Shown here: positions 1 to 11,225 of the stretch, piece after piece
Layout: each line of letters opens with the position of its first letter
Numbering within the stretch: the stretch's first letter is position 1
Position numbers and translations under genes: made by a program
Assembly: GCA_947492925.1 (NCBI GenBank)
Contig: CANLOQ010000005.1
Coordinates: forward strand, 62,001 to 126,000
Source of the DNA: an uncultured Sulfitobacter sp.
Lineage (GTDB): Bacteria > Pseudomonadota > Alphaproteobacteria > Rhodobacterales > Rhodobacteraceae
Length of the DNA: 64,000 bases
Reading direction: 5' to 3'
Notes under the pieces: generated by a model
What the model was told of the DNA's origin: nothing
Database searches by the model: none
The model's input: the letters and a program-made list of their open reading frames with translations, nothing else

Positions 1-88
1 GGAAGCTATTGAAGAGAAACTGTCGTTCAAGGGTCGTGTCGGTCGTGAAGACTGGATCGCACAGGCCAAAGAACTGGCTAAAGGCTAA
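1..88 (+). CDS. rplU: Ribosomal protein bL21, C-terminal end only (partial)
   Basis: Only the last 28 codons are inside the window, in the frame starting at base 2 and ending with TAA at 86-88. The visible peptide ends with charged and Ala/Lys-rich residues ([14 protein letters not shown]), which fits the C-terminal extension that L21 often carries in Rhodobacterales. The identification rests mainly on context: it sits 11 bases upstream of rpmA (L27), and rplU-rpmA is an almost universal pair encoding 50S subunit proteins. The start lies outside the window. Confidence 0.8.
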   Translation, partial: EAIEEKLSFKGRVGREDWIAQAKELAKG

Positions 89-99
89 GGAGAGACCAA

Positions 100-369
100 A
101 TGGCACATAAAAAAGCAGGCGGCTCATCCCGTAACGGACGCGACTCAGCGGGTCGCCGTCTTGGCGTCAAGAAATATGGCGGTGAAGTTGTCGTTCCCGG
201 CAACATCATCGTGCGTCAGCGCGGCACGAAGTTCTGGCCTGGCCAGAACGTCGGCATGGGCAAGGATCACACAATCTTTGCGACCGTGGATGGCAATGTT
301 CAGTTCCACAAGGGTCTGAAAAACCGCACATTCATTTCCGTCATGCCGGTGGCCGAGGCCGCAGAATAA
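100..369 (+). CDS. rpmA: Ribosomal protein bL27
   Basis: An 89-residue protein of the 50S subunit whose N-terminal tail reaches the peptidyl-transferase centre. The N-terminus [16 protein letters not shown] and the following [10 protein letters not shown] are the L27 signature, and the length is normal. A GGAGAG ribosome-binding site lies at 89-94. The protein begins directly with MAHKK, so it lacks the cleavable N-terminal extension known from Firmicutes L27. It is co-transcribed with rplU and followed by a strong hairpin terminator. Confidence 0.98.
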   Translation: MAHKKAGGSSRNGRDSAGRRLGVKKYGGEVVVPGNIIVRQRGTKFWPGQNVGMGKDHTIFATVDGNVQFHKGLKNRTFISVMPVAEAAE

Positions 370-399
370 GCCGTACCCGCAGGATTTGAAAAATTTTAA

Positions 400-432
400 G
401 GGATCGGCGGAAACGCCGGTCCCTTTCTCTTT
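400..432 (+). terminator. Rho-independent terminator after rpmA
   Basis: A 10-bp GC-rich stem (GGGATCGGCG / CGCCGGTCCC, one G-U pair) closes a GAAA tetraloop and is followed by TTTCTCTTT. It separates the ribosomal-protein transcript from the acetyltransferase genes. Confidence 0.85.
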
Positions 433-470
433 CCGGCCCCCGCCGCGCCCTTCCCGAAAGGAGCGATATC

Positions 471-1031
471 ATGCAGACAAATGCCGCGAGACCCACCTTT
501 ACGGATGGTCCCGTACGTCTGCGTGCGCCGCGCCCCGAGGATGCGGCCGCCCGTTTCAAACTGGGCAATACGCCCGAAATTCACCACATGTTCGGCGCGG
601 ACCCCGCCACAGTGCAGCCGATCACCAAAGCGCATGCAACTGCCTGGCTACAAGCACAGGAGGCCGAACCGCTGGCGTGGATCATCGACCACCGCAAGCG
701 GTTGGCCGGTGCGCTGCGGTTGCATTCCGTTGATCATCACGACCGGCGCGCCAACCTTGCGATTGGCATTCTGAACCCCAAACTTTTGGGCAAGGGCATC
801 GGCACCCGTGCCATGCATCTGATTGTGGCGCATGCCTTTGGCGCGCTGGGTCTGCACCGGCTGACGTTGCGCGTGGTCGATTACAACGCGCGCGCCATTG
901 CCGCCTACAAAAAGGTCGGCTTTGTCGTTGAGGGACGCGAGCGTGAAGCGGCGCGCGTCGGCGACAGCTGGCATGACGATGTGATCATGGGCCTTCTGGC
1001 ACATGACTACGCAAAGGCACGCGCGCGATGA
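471..1031 (+). CDS. GNAT-family N-acetyltransferase (RimJ/RimL-like)
   Basis: A 186-residue single-domain acetyltransferase. The N-terminal stretch VRLRAPRPEDAAARF is typical of RimJ/RimL-type GNAT proteins. The acetyl-CoA loop is seen as LGKGIGTRAM near residue 105, followed by the motif-B region LRVVDYNARAIAAYKKVGF. AAAGGAG lies upstream of the ATG. The gene overlaps the next by ATGA (1028-1031), so the two are translationally coupled. The substrate (protein N-terminus, amino acid or antibiotic) cannot be read from the sequence. Confidence 0.85.
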   Translation: MQTNAARPTFTDGPVRLRAPRPEDAAARFKLGNTPEIHHMFGADPATVQPITKAHATAWLQAQEAEPLAWIIDHRKRLAGALRLHSVDHHDRRANLAIGILNPKLLGKGIGTRAMHLIVAHAFGALGLHRLTLRVVDYNARAIAAYKKVGFVVEGREREAARVGDSWHDDVIMGLLAHDYAKARAR

Positions 1032-1531
1032 ATGTTGCTTTCACAACTGACCGGCTGCGCTTCAGGCTATTTCGGCGCGCGGACGCACCGCGTCTTGCAG
1101 AATTGGTCAATGACATTGAGATCGCCCGCTGGATCGGCCCGATGCCGCATCCGTACACGCTGGAGATGGCGCATGAATATCTGGATCAGGTGCTAGATCA
1201 AGAGGACAACATATTTGCCTTGGAAGCGCAGGGCGATCTGGTCGGAGCTATTGCGATTGCCAAACAGATGGGTTTCTGGCTGGCGCGGGCGCAATGGGGC
1301 CGTGGCCTCATGACGGAGGCCGCGACGGCCATGATCGACCGTCACTTTGCTGTTACAGACCGGTCAGTAATGTCTGGCTATCATGACGGTAACGCCGCCT
1401 CTGCGCAGGTGCATGCGAAACTTGGCTTCGTGCCCGCTGGCACCTCTGACGTATTCTCACAGGCTTTGGGTCGTGACGTCGTCAAGCACGAATTGGTTCT
1501 GCACAAGGACATCTGGCGGGCGCGCGTATGA
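1028..1531 (+). CDS. GNAT-family N-acetyltransferase
   Basis: A 167-residue GNAT protein. The N-terminus has the family pattern TDRLRFRLFRRADAPRLAELVND, and the acetyl-CoA loop is WGRGLMTEAA near residue 90. The C-terminal half keeps the N-A-A-S-A-Q-V-H-A-K-L-G-F pattern. It is coupled by 4-base overlaps to both neighbours, another GNAT gene upstream and a LysE exporter downstream, so the three are probably one transcript. The substrate is unknown. Confidence 0.85.
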   Translation: MNVAFTTDRLRFRLFRRADAPRLAELVNDIEIARWIGPMPHPYTLEMAHEYLDQVLDQEDNIFALEAQGDLVGAIAIAKQMGFWLARAQWGRGLMTEAATAMIDRHFAVTDRSVMSGYHDGNAASAQVHAKLGFVPAGTSDVFSQALGRDVVKHELVLHKDIWRARV

Positions 1532-2130
1532 GCATCACAATCGTTCCTCTTTTCATCTTTGCCGCCAGCCAAATCGGCACGCCCGGTCCCGCCAACATGG
1601 CGCTGTTGGCCACCGGTGCCCGTTTCGGCTTTCGTGCGGCCCTGCCTTTTGTGGCGGGTGTGGCGCTTGGCAAGCAATTGATCATATGGCCCATCGGCTT
1701 TGGTCTGATGGAACTGGCCGATGCCGCGCCGGGCGTGTTTACTGCGCTCAAGTATATCTCTGCCGCCTATATCATCTGGCTGGCGTGGAAGGTCGCGAAC
1801 CTTCGGCTGACACCGGGGCAGGGGCCAGCCAGCCCTCCGGGATTTGCCGCTGGGTTGATCGTGCATCTCCTTAACCCCAAGGCATGGGCTATGATAGTGG
1901 GCGGGTTTACAGCCTTTGTGGGGCCGGATGTATCGACGCTCAAGGCCACAGCCACCATCGCCGTGGTATTGTTGAGCTGCCAGATCATTCTACACCCGAT
2001 CTGGACACTGGCCGGTGACCGAATTGCCAAGACCGTTGCAGGAACAGCAGCGGAACCTTACCTGATGTGGACATTGGCGGGCCTGACCGTCGCCTCTGTT
2101 CTTTTCGTATTGTTCGGAGGAGGAACATGA
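1528..2130 (+). CDS. LysE/RhtB-family translocator
   Basis: A 200-residue inner-membrane protein with about six hydrophobic segments. The N-terminal motif QIGTPGPANMALLATGARFGFRAAL corresponds to the LysE/RhtB family signature (T-P-G-P, then G-x-x-x-G). The family exports amino acids or derivatives, usually by proton antiport. Position between acetyltransferase genes suggests that modified and exported compounds are linked, but this is inference. Start and stop overlap the neighbouring genes by ATGA. Confidence 0.85.
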   Translation: MSITIVPLFIFAASQIGTPGPANMALLATGARFGFRAALPFVAGVALGKQLIIWPIGFGLMELADAAPGVFTALKYISAAYIIWLAWKVANLRLTPGQGPASPPGFAAGLIVHLLNPKAWAMIVGGFTAFVGPDVSTLKATATIAVVLLSCQIILHPIWTLAGDRIAKTVAGTAAEPYLMWTLAGLTVASVLFVLFGGGT

Positions 2131-2669
2131 CGATGGAAATGCAACCAATCGTAAACCAGCCGGTGATCGAAACAGAACGCTTTGATCTGCGGCCGCTGCG
2201 TCGGTCCGATCTGGGCCTGATCGAAATGCATGCTGGCGATCCTCGGGTGGCGCGCAACACCACCTCCATCCCGCATCCCTTGCCCCCCGGCACGATTGAA
2301 GCCTTTATCACCCGCGCGATGGGCGACCCGCGCGACTTCGATTGCTGGGCGATGGACGGCAGCAAGACCGCAGGCGCGGAAGTTATGGGCCTGATCACCC
2401 TCAGCCGTCTGGACCGAAACCAATCCGAAGTCGGCTTTTGGGTGGCACCCGCCTTTTGGAACACGCATCTGGCCTCCGATTCCGTACAGGCACTGGTCGA
2501 TGCCAACCCGCTGAACAACGATACGATGTTCGCGACGGTGTTTCAGGACAACCCGGCATCGGCCAAGGTGATGACCAACGCAGGCTTCATCTATCTGGGC
2601 GATGCGGAAAGCTATTGTCTGGCGCGCGACGCTGCCGTACCCACATGGACCTATAGCCGAAAACTCTAG
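2127..2669 (+). CDS. GNAT-family N-acetyltransferase with degenerate CoA loop
   Basis: A 180-residue protein starting at the ATG that overlaps the stop of the LysE gene; a strong GGAGGAGG ribosome-binding site lies at 2117-2124. The N-terminus IETERFDLRPLRRSDL and the C-terminal NPASAKVMTNAGFIYLGDAES are RimJ/RimL-like. In the region where the CoA pyrophosphate loop normally reads Q/R-x-x-G-x-G/A, this protein has PAFWNTHLASD, without glycines. It is the last gene of the acetyltransferase/exporter block, 22 bases before obgE. Confidence 0.8.
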   Translation: MTMEMQPIVNQPVIETERFDLRPLRRSDLGLIEMHAGDPRVARNTTSIPHPLPPGTIEAFITRAMGDPRDFDCWAMDGSKTAGAEVMGLITLSRLDRNQSEVGFWVAPAFWNTHLASDSVQALVDANPLNNDTMFATVFQDNPASAKVMTNAGFIYLGDAESYCLARDAAVPTWTYSRKL

Positions 2670-2679
2670 GCGACCCTGA

Positions 2680-4820
<2,141 letters not shown>

Positions 4821-4861
4821 AGAACAGCTTAACCGATACTTGCACTGACAGGCACAAGCAC

Positions 4862-6127
4862 ATGAAAGACATTGATAATATTCCCGCGCTAATGGCGGAT
4901 ATCGGCACCCGGGCAAAGGCAGCGGCGGCCGAATTGGCGACGGCCACGGCAGAGCGGAAACATGCGGCGCTGATTTCGGCTGCGGAAGGGGTCTGGCGTG
5001 AACGTGCTGCCATTCTGGAAGGCAACGCAAAAGACCTTGCCTACGGACGTGACAAAGGGCTGTCGGACGCGATGATGGACCGGCTGATGCTGGACGAAGA
5101 CCGAATTCAGGGCATGGTGGACGGATTGCGCAGTGTTGCAGAACAGCCCGACCCGGTGGGCGAGGTTCTGGCCGACTGGGATCAGCCATCGGGCCTGAAC
5201 ATCAAGCGCGTGCGCACCCCGTTGGGCGTGATCGGTGTGATCTACGAAAGTCGTCCGAACGTCACGGCAGACGCCGGAGCGCTGTGCCTGAAAGCAGGCA
5301 ACGCAGTGATCCTGCGCGGTGGATCAGAGGGTTTTCATTCCTCCCATGCGATCCATGCATGTCTGCAGCAGGGATTGCGCGACGCGAATTTGCCCGAAGA
5401 TGCGGTGCAGCTTGTGCCAACACGCGACCGGGCAGCGGTCAGTGAAATGCTAACGATGACCGATACGATTGACGTGATCGTGCCCCGCGGCGGCAAAGGT
5501 CTTGTCGGGTTGGTCCAGCGCGAGGCGCGTGTGCCAGTCTTTGCCCACCTGGAAGGGATCGTACACATCTACATCGACGAACACGCCGATCCCGAGAAAA
5601 CACTGCGGATCGTGTTGAATGCCAAGACCCGTCGCACCGGCATCTGCGGCGCTGCAGAATGTCTGTTGATTCACGAAAACGTGGCGCAATCCATCGGGCA
5701 GGGCGTTATACGCGCGCTGATGGATGCCGGCGTCGAGGTGCGTGGTGACAAGAACCTCCAGCAAATCGACGGTGTCGTCGCCGCGCAGCCGCAGGACTGG
5801 GGCCAGGAATACCTTGATATGATCATTGCCGCGCGCACGGTACCGGATGTGGATGCCGCAATTGCGCATATCCGCCAATACGGCTCAAACCACACCGATT
5901 GCATCATCTCGGAGGATGCGCCTGCTGTTCAGACCTTCATGAACCGCCTTGATTCTGCTATTCTGATGCACAACGCATCGACCCAGTTTGCGGACGGCGG
6001 TGAGTTTGGCATGGGGGCCGAGATTGGGATTGCCACAGGAAAAATGCACGCCCGGGGACCGGTAGGTGCGGCACAGCTGACCAGTTTTAAGTATCTGGTG
6101 ACCGGCGACGGCACAGTGCGCGGCTGA
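4862..6127 (+). CDS. proA: Gamma-glutamyl phosphate reductase
   Basis: A 421-residue NADPH-dependent enzyme reducing gamma-glutamyl phosphate to glutamate semialdehyde, the second proline-synthesis step. The family signature surrounding the catalytic cysteine is seen as [13 protein letters not shown], preceded by [11 protein letters not shown]. Length is normal for the family. It follows proB in the same direction and ends 17 bases from the convergent chpT-like gene. Confidence 0.97.
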   Translation: MKDIDNIPALMADIGTRAKAAAAELATATAERKHAALISAAEGVWRERAAILEGNAKDLAYGRDKGLSDAMMDRLMLDEDRIQGMVDGLRSVAEQPDPVGEVLADWDQPSGLNIKRVRTPLGVIGVIYESRPNVTADAGALCLKAGNAVILRGGSEGFHSSHAIHACLQQGLRDANLPEDAVQLVPTRDRAAVSEMLTMTDTIDVIVPRGGKGLVGLVQREARVPVFAHLEGIVHIYIDEHADPEKTLRIVLNAKTRRTGICGAAECLLIHENVAQSIGQGVIRALMDAGVEVRGDKNLQQIDGVVAAQPQDWGQEYLDMIIAARTVPDVDAAIAHIRQYGSNHTDCIISEDAPAVQTFMNRLDSAILMHNASTQFADGGEFGMGAEIGIATGKMHARGPVGAAQLTSFKYLVTGDGTVRG

Positions 6128-6143
6128 AGACGGGGCAGGCGGA

Positions 6144-6740
6144 TCAGAATTCAATCAGGACCGATGTAGCATCCGACTGGCATGTAACGCGCCGCCCGCT
6201 GTCCTGCGCAACAAGCGGCAACAGCGCAAATTGCACATGGGACGGCAGCAAATCGGCGTTGGCCGCTTTGCCTGACAAAAGCGCCCACAGATCGGCATCG
6301 ACATTGGTGCGGTCCGCACCACCATTGATGCGCCATGTCTTGCCATTGGTATCAATATCCACACGCCCGCCGTAGGGCATAGCCGTTTCGAGACACAGCA
6401 CCGCAAGGAACGCGAGGCGCACCTCGCTGCGTTGCACCGGTTCCGCCGGGTTCCAAGAGATTTGGAGACGGCCTTCACCGTAAAGGTCACGCAGAATGGA
6501 GTGCACTTCGCCAGCGCCAACCATCTGTGCACCCGCCGCGCCAAACGCGATGCGGAAAAACCGAATGCGCGCGCTGGCGTTGCCCACACTTTCCCCGATC
6601 AGACCCATTTCGGGACCGGCGGGATCACCTGACATCGTCAGAAGCTCAAGCCCATTGTTGATTGCACCGATTGGCGATATCAGATCATGACAGATGCGGC
6701 TGCCAATCAGCGCGGCAAGGTTCGTGTTCATTTCGCTCAT
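6144..6740 (-). CDS. chpT: ChpT-like histidine phosphotransferase
   Basis: A 198-residue protein with a DHp-like helix containing RICHDLISPIGAINNGLELL; His18 is the expected phospho-accepting residue. The rest resembles a degenerate HATPase fold lacking ATP-binding boxes, as in ChpT. In alphaproteobacteria ChpT passes phosphate from the CckA kinase to the master regulator CtrA and to CpdR. Its place next to obgE-proBA and a divergent DUF3553 gene is the usual Rhodobacterales arrangement. A second in-frame ATG lies three codons downstream, so the start is uncertain by nine bases. Confidence 0.85.
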   Translation of the reverse strand: MSEMNTNLAALIGSRICHDLISPIGAINNGLELLTMSGDPAGPEMGLIGESVGNASARIRFFRIAFGAAGAQMVGAGEVHSILRDLYGEGRLQISWNPAEPVQRSEVRLAFLAVLCLETAMPYGGRVDIDTNGKTWRINGGADRTNVDADLWALLSGKAANADLLPSHVQFALLPLVAQDSGRRVTCQSDATSVLIEF

Positions 6741-6770
6741 CCGCGCGGATCACTTATCCAAGGGGCCAGC

Positions 6771-6962
6771 ATGGACGATCTTAATCCCATTCTTACACCC
6801 GGTATGCTTGTGCGCCATCCAGACCAGCCGGACTGGGGTATCGGGCAGGTCCAAAGCAACATTGCGGGCAAGGTGACCGTGAACTTTCGGGATGAAGGTA
6901 AGATCGTTATCGATGGTTTTCGCATTGCACTGTTACCCGTGTTTGATGCTTTCGATGACTGA
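6771..6962 (+). CDS. DUF3553 small protein
   Basis: A 63-residue protein divergent from chpT. The ATG at 6771 is preferred over an in-frame ATG at 6687, which would lie inside the divergent chpT gene. The body (PGMLVRHPDQPDWGIGQVQSN, then KVTVNFRDEGKIV) fits the DUF3553 pattern, a small beta-barrel resembling the RapA/CarD-type nucleic-acid or polymerase-binding fold. The function is not established. Confidence 0.8.
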   Translation: MDDLNPILTPGMLVRHPDQPDWGIGQVQSNIAGKVTVNFRDEGKIVIDGFRIALLPVFDAFDD

Positions 6963-7126
6963 ATTTGGTTAGGAAACCCTTAATCGGAACTTAGCCTTAA
7001 AATGGTGGATCACGTCCATCATACATCCATAGATTGCACTACTGCCGTGACTTAAGCAAGCATTGCGGTTTCGGCCTGTGTTGAATATCACGCCACCACC
7101 ATTGATTACGGGAAATACGCGCCGCG

Positions 7127-7891
7127 ATGGCACAGGTGTCTGCCCCAGAATTTGACGTCAGGCTGGCCCGCTCGGCCCAGGACATGCGTTGTGTGCAGCG
7201 CTTGCGCTACGATGTTTTTGTTGAGGAACTGGGCGGTGACGGCCCCCTGGTCGATCATACTGAAAGACTTGAGCGGGACAGTCTGGACGCCCATTGTGAT
7301 CATCTGATGCTGGTGGATCGTGCCCACGATACCGTGGCCGGCGTTTACCGGCTGTTGCCACCCGAGAACCTTGCAGCGGCGGGACGCTATTACTGCGCCG
7401 CCGAATACGATCTTACTGCGCTGGAAAAGACCGGTAAACGCGTGCTTGAGCTGGGTCGGTCCTGTCTGCACGCCCACTACCGGGGTGGAACAGCAATGCA
7501 TCACCTGTGGTCGGGTCTGGCGCATTATGTGACACAGCGACAGATCGACATTTTGTTCGGGGTTGCAAGCTTTCACGGCACCCAGATTGCACCATTGGCC
7601 GCGCCATTGTCGCTGTTGCATCACCGCCATTTGGCTCCGCCAGAGCTTCGGGTGCGCGCACTTGATACGTCTTTTCAACGCATGGATTTGATCAACCCAG
7701 CCGATCTGGACCGCAAGGCCGCGATGATGCAGGTGCCCAGTCTGATCAAGGCATACCTGCGGTTAGGTGGGTATGTTGGCGAAGGGGCGTATGTTGATCA
7801 CGCATTCAACACGGTGGATGTCTGCCTGATCATGGACACCGCGCAGATGTCGGCCCGGCAGGCGCGCATATACGGAGCGGATGTGAAATGA
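7127..7891 (+). CDS. olsB: Ornithine-acyl-ACP N-acyltransferase OlsB
   Basis: A 254-residue GNAT-fold acyltransferase (hemolysin-like family). It makes lyso-ornithine lipid from ornithine and 3-hydroxyacyl-ACP. Recognisable parts are RCVQRLRYDVFVEELGG near residue 22, VLELGRSCLHAHYRGGTAM near residue 105 and the histidine-rich LLHHRHLAPPEL. It overlaps olsA by four bases, the standard olsB-olsA pair of alphaproteobacteria. The 164-base gap upstream holds its promoter, but I see no clear consensus. Confidence 0.9.
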   Translation: MAQVSAPEFDVRLARSAQDMRCVQRLRYDVFVEELGGDGPLVDHTERLERDSLDAHCDHLMLVDRAHDTVAGVYRLLPPENLAAAGRYYCAAEYDLTALEKTGKRVLELGRSCLHAHYRGGTAMHHLWSGLAHYVTQRQIDILFGVASFHGTQIAPLAAPLSLLHHRHLAPPELRVRALDTSFQRMDLINPADLDRKAAMMQVPSLIKAYLRLGGYVGEGAYVDHAFNTVDVCLIMDTAQMSARQARIYGADVK

Positions 7892-8715
7892 ACACCACAT
7901 GGACCAGCATGACCCCGCCCGCGCGCGATCCGATCTCTGCCGCAGGCTGGGTGCGTGTCATCCTGCGCGCGCTGGCGCTGATTGTTCTGGTCTTTGGCGG
8001 GCTTGTCGTCCTGCTGATCGTGCGACTGGTGGAACAGCCTCTGTACGGTTTGGAACGCCCGTTGACGCCACATATCACCACCACGGTCTGCCGGGGCGCT
8101 CTGCGCATCCTCGGGTTGACCCACGTGGTGCGCGGCACGCCGATGCAGGGCAGGGGGGCCGTGGTGGCCAATCATTCATCCTGGCTCGATATCTTTGCGC
8201 TGAATGCGGCAAAACGAATTTATTTCGTATCCAAGTCCGAAGTTGCGAGTTGGCCCGGTATCGGCTGGCTGGCCCGTGCCACCGGCACCGTCTTTATCGA
8301 ACGCAATCCGGCCCGCGCGCGCGAACAGACTGAAATTTTCTCGGCCCGTCTGCTGGCCGGTCACAAGCTGTTGTTCTTTCCCGAAGGCACAAGCACGGAC
8401 GGGCTTCAGGTGCTTCCTTTCAAAACAACCCTGTTTCAGTCCTTCTTTGCGCCTGAACTGAAACACGAGATTGCGGTGCAGCCTGTCACCGTGATCTATC
8501 ATGCACCAGCAGGCAAGGATCGCCGTTTTTACGGCTGGTGGGGCGATATGTCGTTTGGCACACATTTGCTGACAACGCTGGCTCCGGCGCACCAAGGTAA
8601 GGTCGAAGTCATCTACCATGCGCCCATCCCTGTGGCGCAAATGGCCAACCGCAAGGCGCTGGCGCTGGCCTGTGAGACATCCGTGCGCGCAGCGCATCCG
8701 TCAGCTGGAACTTGA
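7888..8715 (+). CDS. olsA: Lyso-ornithine lipid O-acyltransferase OlsA (PlsC family)
   Basis: A 275-residue membrane-anchored acyltransferase with a transmembrane segment at about residues 27-47. The NHxxxxD catalytic motif is NHSSWLD at 95-101 and the substrate-binding motif is FFPEGTSTDG. It acylates the hydroxyl of lyso-ornithine lipid made by OlsB. The start overlaps olsB by ATGA. PlsC-type specificity cannot be settled from sequence alone; the olsB neighbour decides the call. Confidence 0.9.
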   Translation: MNTTWTSMTPPARDPISAAGWVRVILRALALIVLVFGGLVVLLIVRLVEQPLYGLERPLTPHITTTVCRGALRILGLTHVVRGTPMQGRGAVVANHSSWLDIFALNAAKRIYFVSKSEVASWPGIGWLARATGTVFIERNPARAREQTEIFSARLLAGHKLLFFPEGTSTDGLQVLPFKTTLFQSFFAPELKHEIAVQPVTVIYHAPAGKDRRFYGWWGDMSFGTHLLTTLAPAHQGKVEVIYHAPIPVAQMANRKALALACETSVRAAHPSAGT

Positions 8716-8862
8716 GGCAGAAAACCGCCAGTTCGCATCGAAATACGTTTGGACACAAAGGCGCAAGAACCCCGGTGTCAAACCCTTTGCATTTCGCCCT
8801 TGCGCTGCAGGGGGCACTGGCCTAAAGAACCCGCACTTAAACCCGCAGTCGGGGTTGGGCTG

Positions 8863-8881
8863 TCGGGGGAGAAATCCCCGA
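8863..8881 (+). promoter_or_regulatory. Stem-loop in the rpsB leader
   Basis: TCGGGG pairs perfectly with CCCCGA around a short A-rich loop, 66 bases upstream of the rpsB start in a 232-base gap after olsA. Leaders of rpsB often bind S2 for feedback control; whether this hairpin does so is inference. There is no T-run, so it is not a terminator. Confidence 0.35.
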
Positions 8882-8947
8882 TACGTCCGCCGGTTGGCAG
8901 AACCCTGTCATACCCCCGATGAGGCTAAACCGGAAAGGTAAACGAAC

Positions 8948-9826
8948 ATGGCTCTTCCTGAGTTCTCCATGCGCCAATTGCTTGAAGCAGGCGTTCACTT
9001 TGGTCACCAGACGCAGCGCTGGAACCCACGTATGGGTCCATACATCTACGGCGCGCGCAACGGCATTCACATCATGGACCTGACGCAGACCGTCCCGATG
9101 CTGGACGATGCGCTGAAGGTCATCCGCGACACCGTCGCAAAGGGCGGCAGCATCCTGTTCGTCGGCACCAAGCGTCAGGCGGCAACGCCCATCGCCGAAG
9201 CCGCCGAGAAATGCGCGCAATACTACATGAACCACCGCTGGCTCGGTGGCACGCTGACCAACTGGCAGACCGTGTCAAAATCCATCCAGCGCCTGAAATC
9301 CATCGACGAACAGTCCGAGCGCGGCTTTGAAGGCCTGACCAAGAAAGAGCGTCTGGGCATGGAGCGTGACCAGGGCAAGCTGGAAGCGTCCCTGGGCGGT
9401 ATCCGCGAAATGGGCGGTCGTCCCGACCTGATATTCGTCATTGACGTGAAAAAAGAAGCGCTGGCCGTTGCCGAAGCCAACAAGCTGGGCATCCCGGTTG
9501 TGGCCGTGGTTGACACCAACTGCTCGCCCGATGGCATCGACTATATCATCCCCGGCAACGACGACGCGGCACGCGCCATCAGCCTCTACACAGATCTGGC
9601 CGCACGTGCAGCACTGGACGGCATGTCCGCACAGCTGGGCGCCGCTGGCGTTGATTTGGGCGCGATGGAAGAAGCACCCGCCGAAGAGGCTCTGAGCGAA
9701 GAAGCCTCCACCGGTGTCGAAGTCGGCAATGCCTCTGAGGAAACCGTGTCGAACGACGCGATGTCCAAGGATGCCGTGCTCGACATCGAATCCAAGAAAG
9801 AGACGATCGCCAAAGCCGAAGGCTGA
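8948..9826 (+). CDS. rpsB: Ribosomal protein uS2
   Basis: A 292-residue 30S protein. The N-terminus [24 protein letters not shown] is the S2 signature, and the second signature ([12 protein letters not shown] followed by [19 protein letters not shown]) is intact. The core ends near residue 235; an acidic Ala/Glu-rich C-terminal tail of about 55 residues follows, a common alphaproteobacterial extension. A GGAAAGG ribosome-binding site precedes the ATG. tsf follows in the usual order. Confidence 0.98.
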   Translation: MALPEFSMRQLLEAGVHFGHQTQRWNPRMGPYIYGARNGIHIMDLTQTVPMLDDALKVIRDTVAKGGSILFVGTKRQAATPIAEAAEKCAQYYMNHRWLGGTLTNWQTVSKSIQRLKSIDEQSERGFEGLTKKERLGMERDQGKLEASLGGIREMGGRPDLIFVIDVKKEALAVAEANKLGIPVVAVVDTNCSPDGIDYIIPGNDDAARAISLYTDLAARAALDGMSAQLGAAGVDLGAMEEAPAEEALSEEASTGVEVGNASEETVSNDAMSKDAVLDIESKKETIAKAEG

Positions 9827-9846
9827 AGCGGGTCACAGACTTGAAA

Positions 9847-9871
9847 TGGGGGCAGGGCGACCTGCCTCCCA
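9847..9871 (+). promoter_or_regulatory. Hairpin between rpsB and tsf
   Basis: TGGGGGCAGG folds back on CCTGCCTCCCA around GCGA, with one bulge. There is no T-run after it, so it is more likely an RNA-stabilising or attenuating element that sets the rpsB:tsf ratio than a full terminator. Confidence 0.4.
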
Positions 9872-9902
9872 CACGATCTGATTTAACAGGAGAACCAATA
9901 AG

Positions 9903-10778
9903 ATGGCGATTACAGCATCTATGGTGAAAGAACTGCGCGACAGCACCGGCGCAGGCATGATGGACGCCAAAAAGGCGTTGACCGAGAACGACGGCGACAT
10001 GGAAGCGGCGGTTGACTGGCTGCGCACAAAGGGTCTGGCCAAAGCGGCCAAGAAATCTGGTCGCACGGCCGCGGAAGGTCTGGTTGCGGTTAAAGTTGAC
10101 GGCGGCCACGGCGTTGCGGTTGAAGTAAACTCCGAAACCGACTTTGTCGGTAAAAACGCGGATTTTCAGAAAATGGTCGGCGGCATCGCGGATGCAGCGA
10201 TGGGTGTGTCGGATGTTGATGCGCTCAAGGCGGCAGACATGGGCGGCAAAACCGTTGAGCAGACCGTGACAGACGCGGTTGCCGTGATTGGCGAGAACAT
10301 GTCCGTGCGCCGCATGGCATCCATCGACGGTGATACGGTTGTGTCCTACGTCCACAACGCCGCCGCGCCCGGCATGGGCAACATCGGTGTTCTGGTCGCA
10401 ATGACCGGCGGTGACGAGGCATTTGGCAAGCAGGTTGCGATGCACATCGCCGCGACGAACCCTGCGTCCCTCAGCGAAGAAGACCTCGACCCGGCTGTGG
10501 TTGAGAAGGAAAAGCAGGTCCAGATGGACATTGCGCGCGAGAGCGGCAAGCCCGAAGCGGTGATCGAAAAGATGATTGTGGGCCGCATGAAGAAATTCAT
10601 GGCCGAGATCACGCTGGTCAACCAGCAGTTCGTCGTGAACCCTGACGTCACTGTCGGGGATGCCGCGAAAGAAGCAGGTGCCACGATCACCGGTTTCGTG
10701 CGTCTCGAAGTGGGCGAAGGCATCGAAGTGGTCAAGGAAGATTTTGCTGCCGAAGTCGCGAAAGCCGCACAGGGCTGA
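9903..10778 (+). CDS. tsf: Elongation factor Ts
   Basis: A 291-residue nucleotide-exchange factor for EF-Tu. The N-terminal UBA-like signature [19 protein letters not shown] and the core motif [16 protein letters not shown] are intact. Length is normal. An AGGAG site lies at 9888-9892. The gene follows rpsB and is terminated by the hairpin just downstream. Confidence 0.98.
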   Translation: MAITASMVKELRDSTGAGMMDAKKALTENDGDMEAAVDWLRTKGLAKAAKKSGRTAAEGLVAVKVDGGHGVAVEVNSETDFVGKNADFQKMVGGIADAAMGVSDVDALKAADMGGKTVEQTVTDAVAVIGENMSVRRMASIDGDTVVSYVHNAAAPGMGNIGVLVAMTGGDEAFGKQVAMHIAATNPASLSEEDLDPAVVEKEKQVQMDIARESGKPEAVIEKMIVGRMKKFMAEITLVNQQFVVNPDVTVGDAAKEAGATITGFVRLEVGEGIEVVKEDFAAEVAKAAQG

Positions 10779-10798
10779 TCTGCTACACTATGAATTGC

Positions 10799-10832
10799 AA
10801 AGGGCGGTGCATTTCGATGCGCTGCCCTTTTT
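10799..10832 (+). terminator. Rho-independent terminator after tsf
   Basis: AAAGGGCGGTGCAT pairs with ATGCGCTGCCCTTT (two G-U pairs) around a TTCG tetraloop and ends in TTTTT. This is a classical strong terminator for the rpsB-tsf transcript. Confidence 0.93.
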
Positions 10833-11225
10833 GCGTTCAAGGAAAAGGGCGGACCGCGCTGCCACGCCATCCGCCCCGCACCTCTGATACAAGAGGTCTA
10901 TCAGACCCGGAAGGCTCACGCGGATCAATACACGCAAGCCATGCCGGCACCCATAAGAGCCTTGTAATCACAAGGAGTTATGAGCCGTTGCTCCCTTGGT
11001 CCAACCAATGATCGGGAACAAGGTCACCTTGCGTCAGGCACAGAAATTTCGCGAGTAGGGGATTCCATACCTTTGGAAGAAAACAAGGGGAAGCATCTGT
11101 AAGAAACATCATATCTGACAATTTGAGCGTCTTACATGCGCCCTGAGGCAACATTTGTTTCTGATTTCCCGAAACTGTAGTGAGGTAAGAAAGTCCGTAG
11201 TTGGTTTCTACGCCCAAGGCCCCAG
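10833..11225. other. Gene-free region between tsf and the LuxR gene
   Basis: The 393 bases between two convergent genes contain no ORF with convincing coding character. One inverted repeat, CCTTGT-AATC-ACAAGG (10960-10975), stands immediately before AAGGAGTTATG. The ORF that follows (40 codons, 10980-11102) has its ribosome-binding site too close to the ATG and resembles nothing I know. I see no other structure. Confidence 0.5.

Noticed and set aside
7009-7126. A regulatory site before olsB
   Set aside because: The gap is fairly AT-rich, but I found no palindrome or promoter that stands out.
10980-11102. A 40-codon ORF after a short inverted repeat and AAGGAG
   Set aside because: The ribosome-binding site is only two bases from the ATG, the codon use is not like its neighbours and no family fits.
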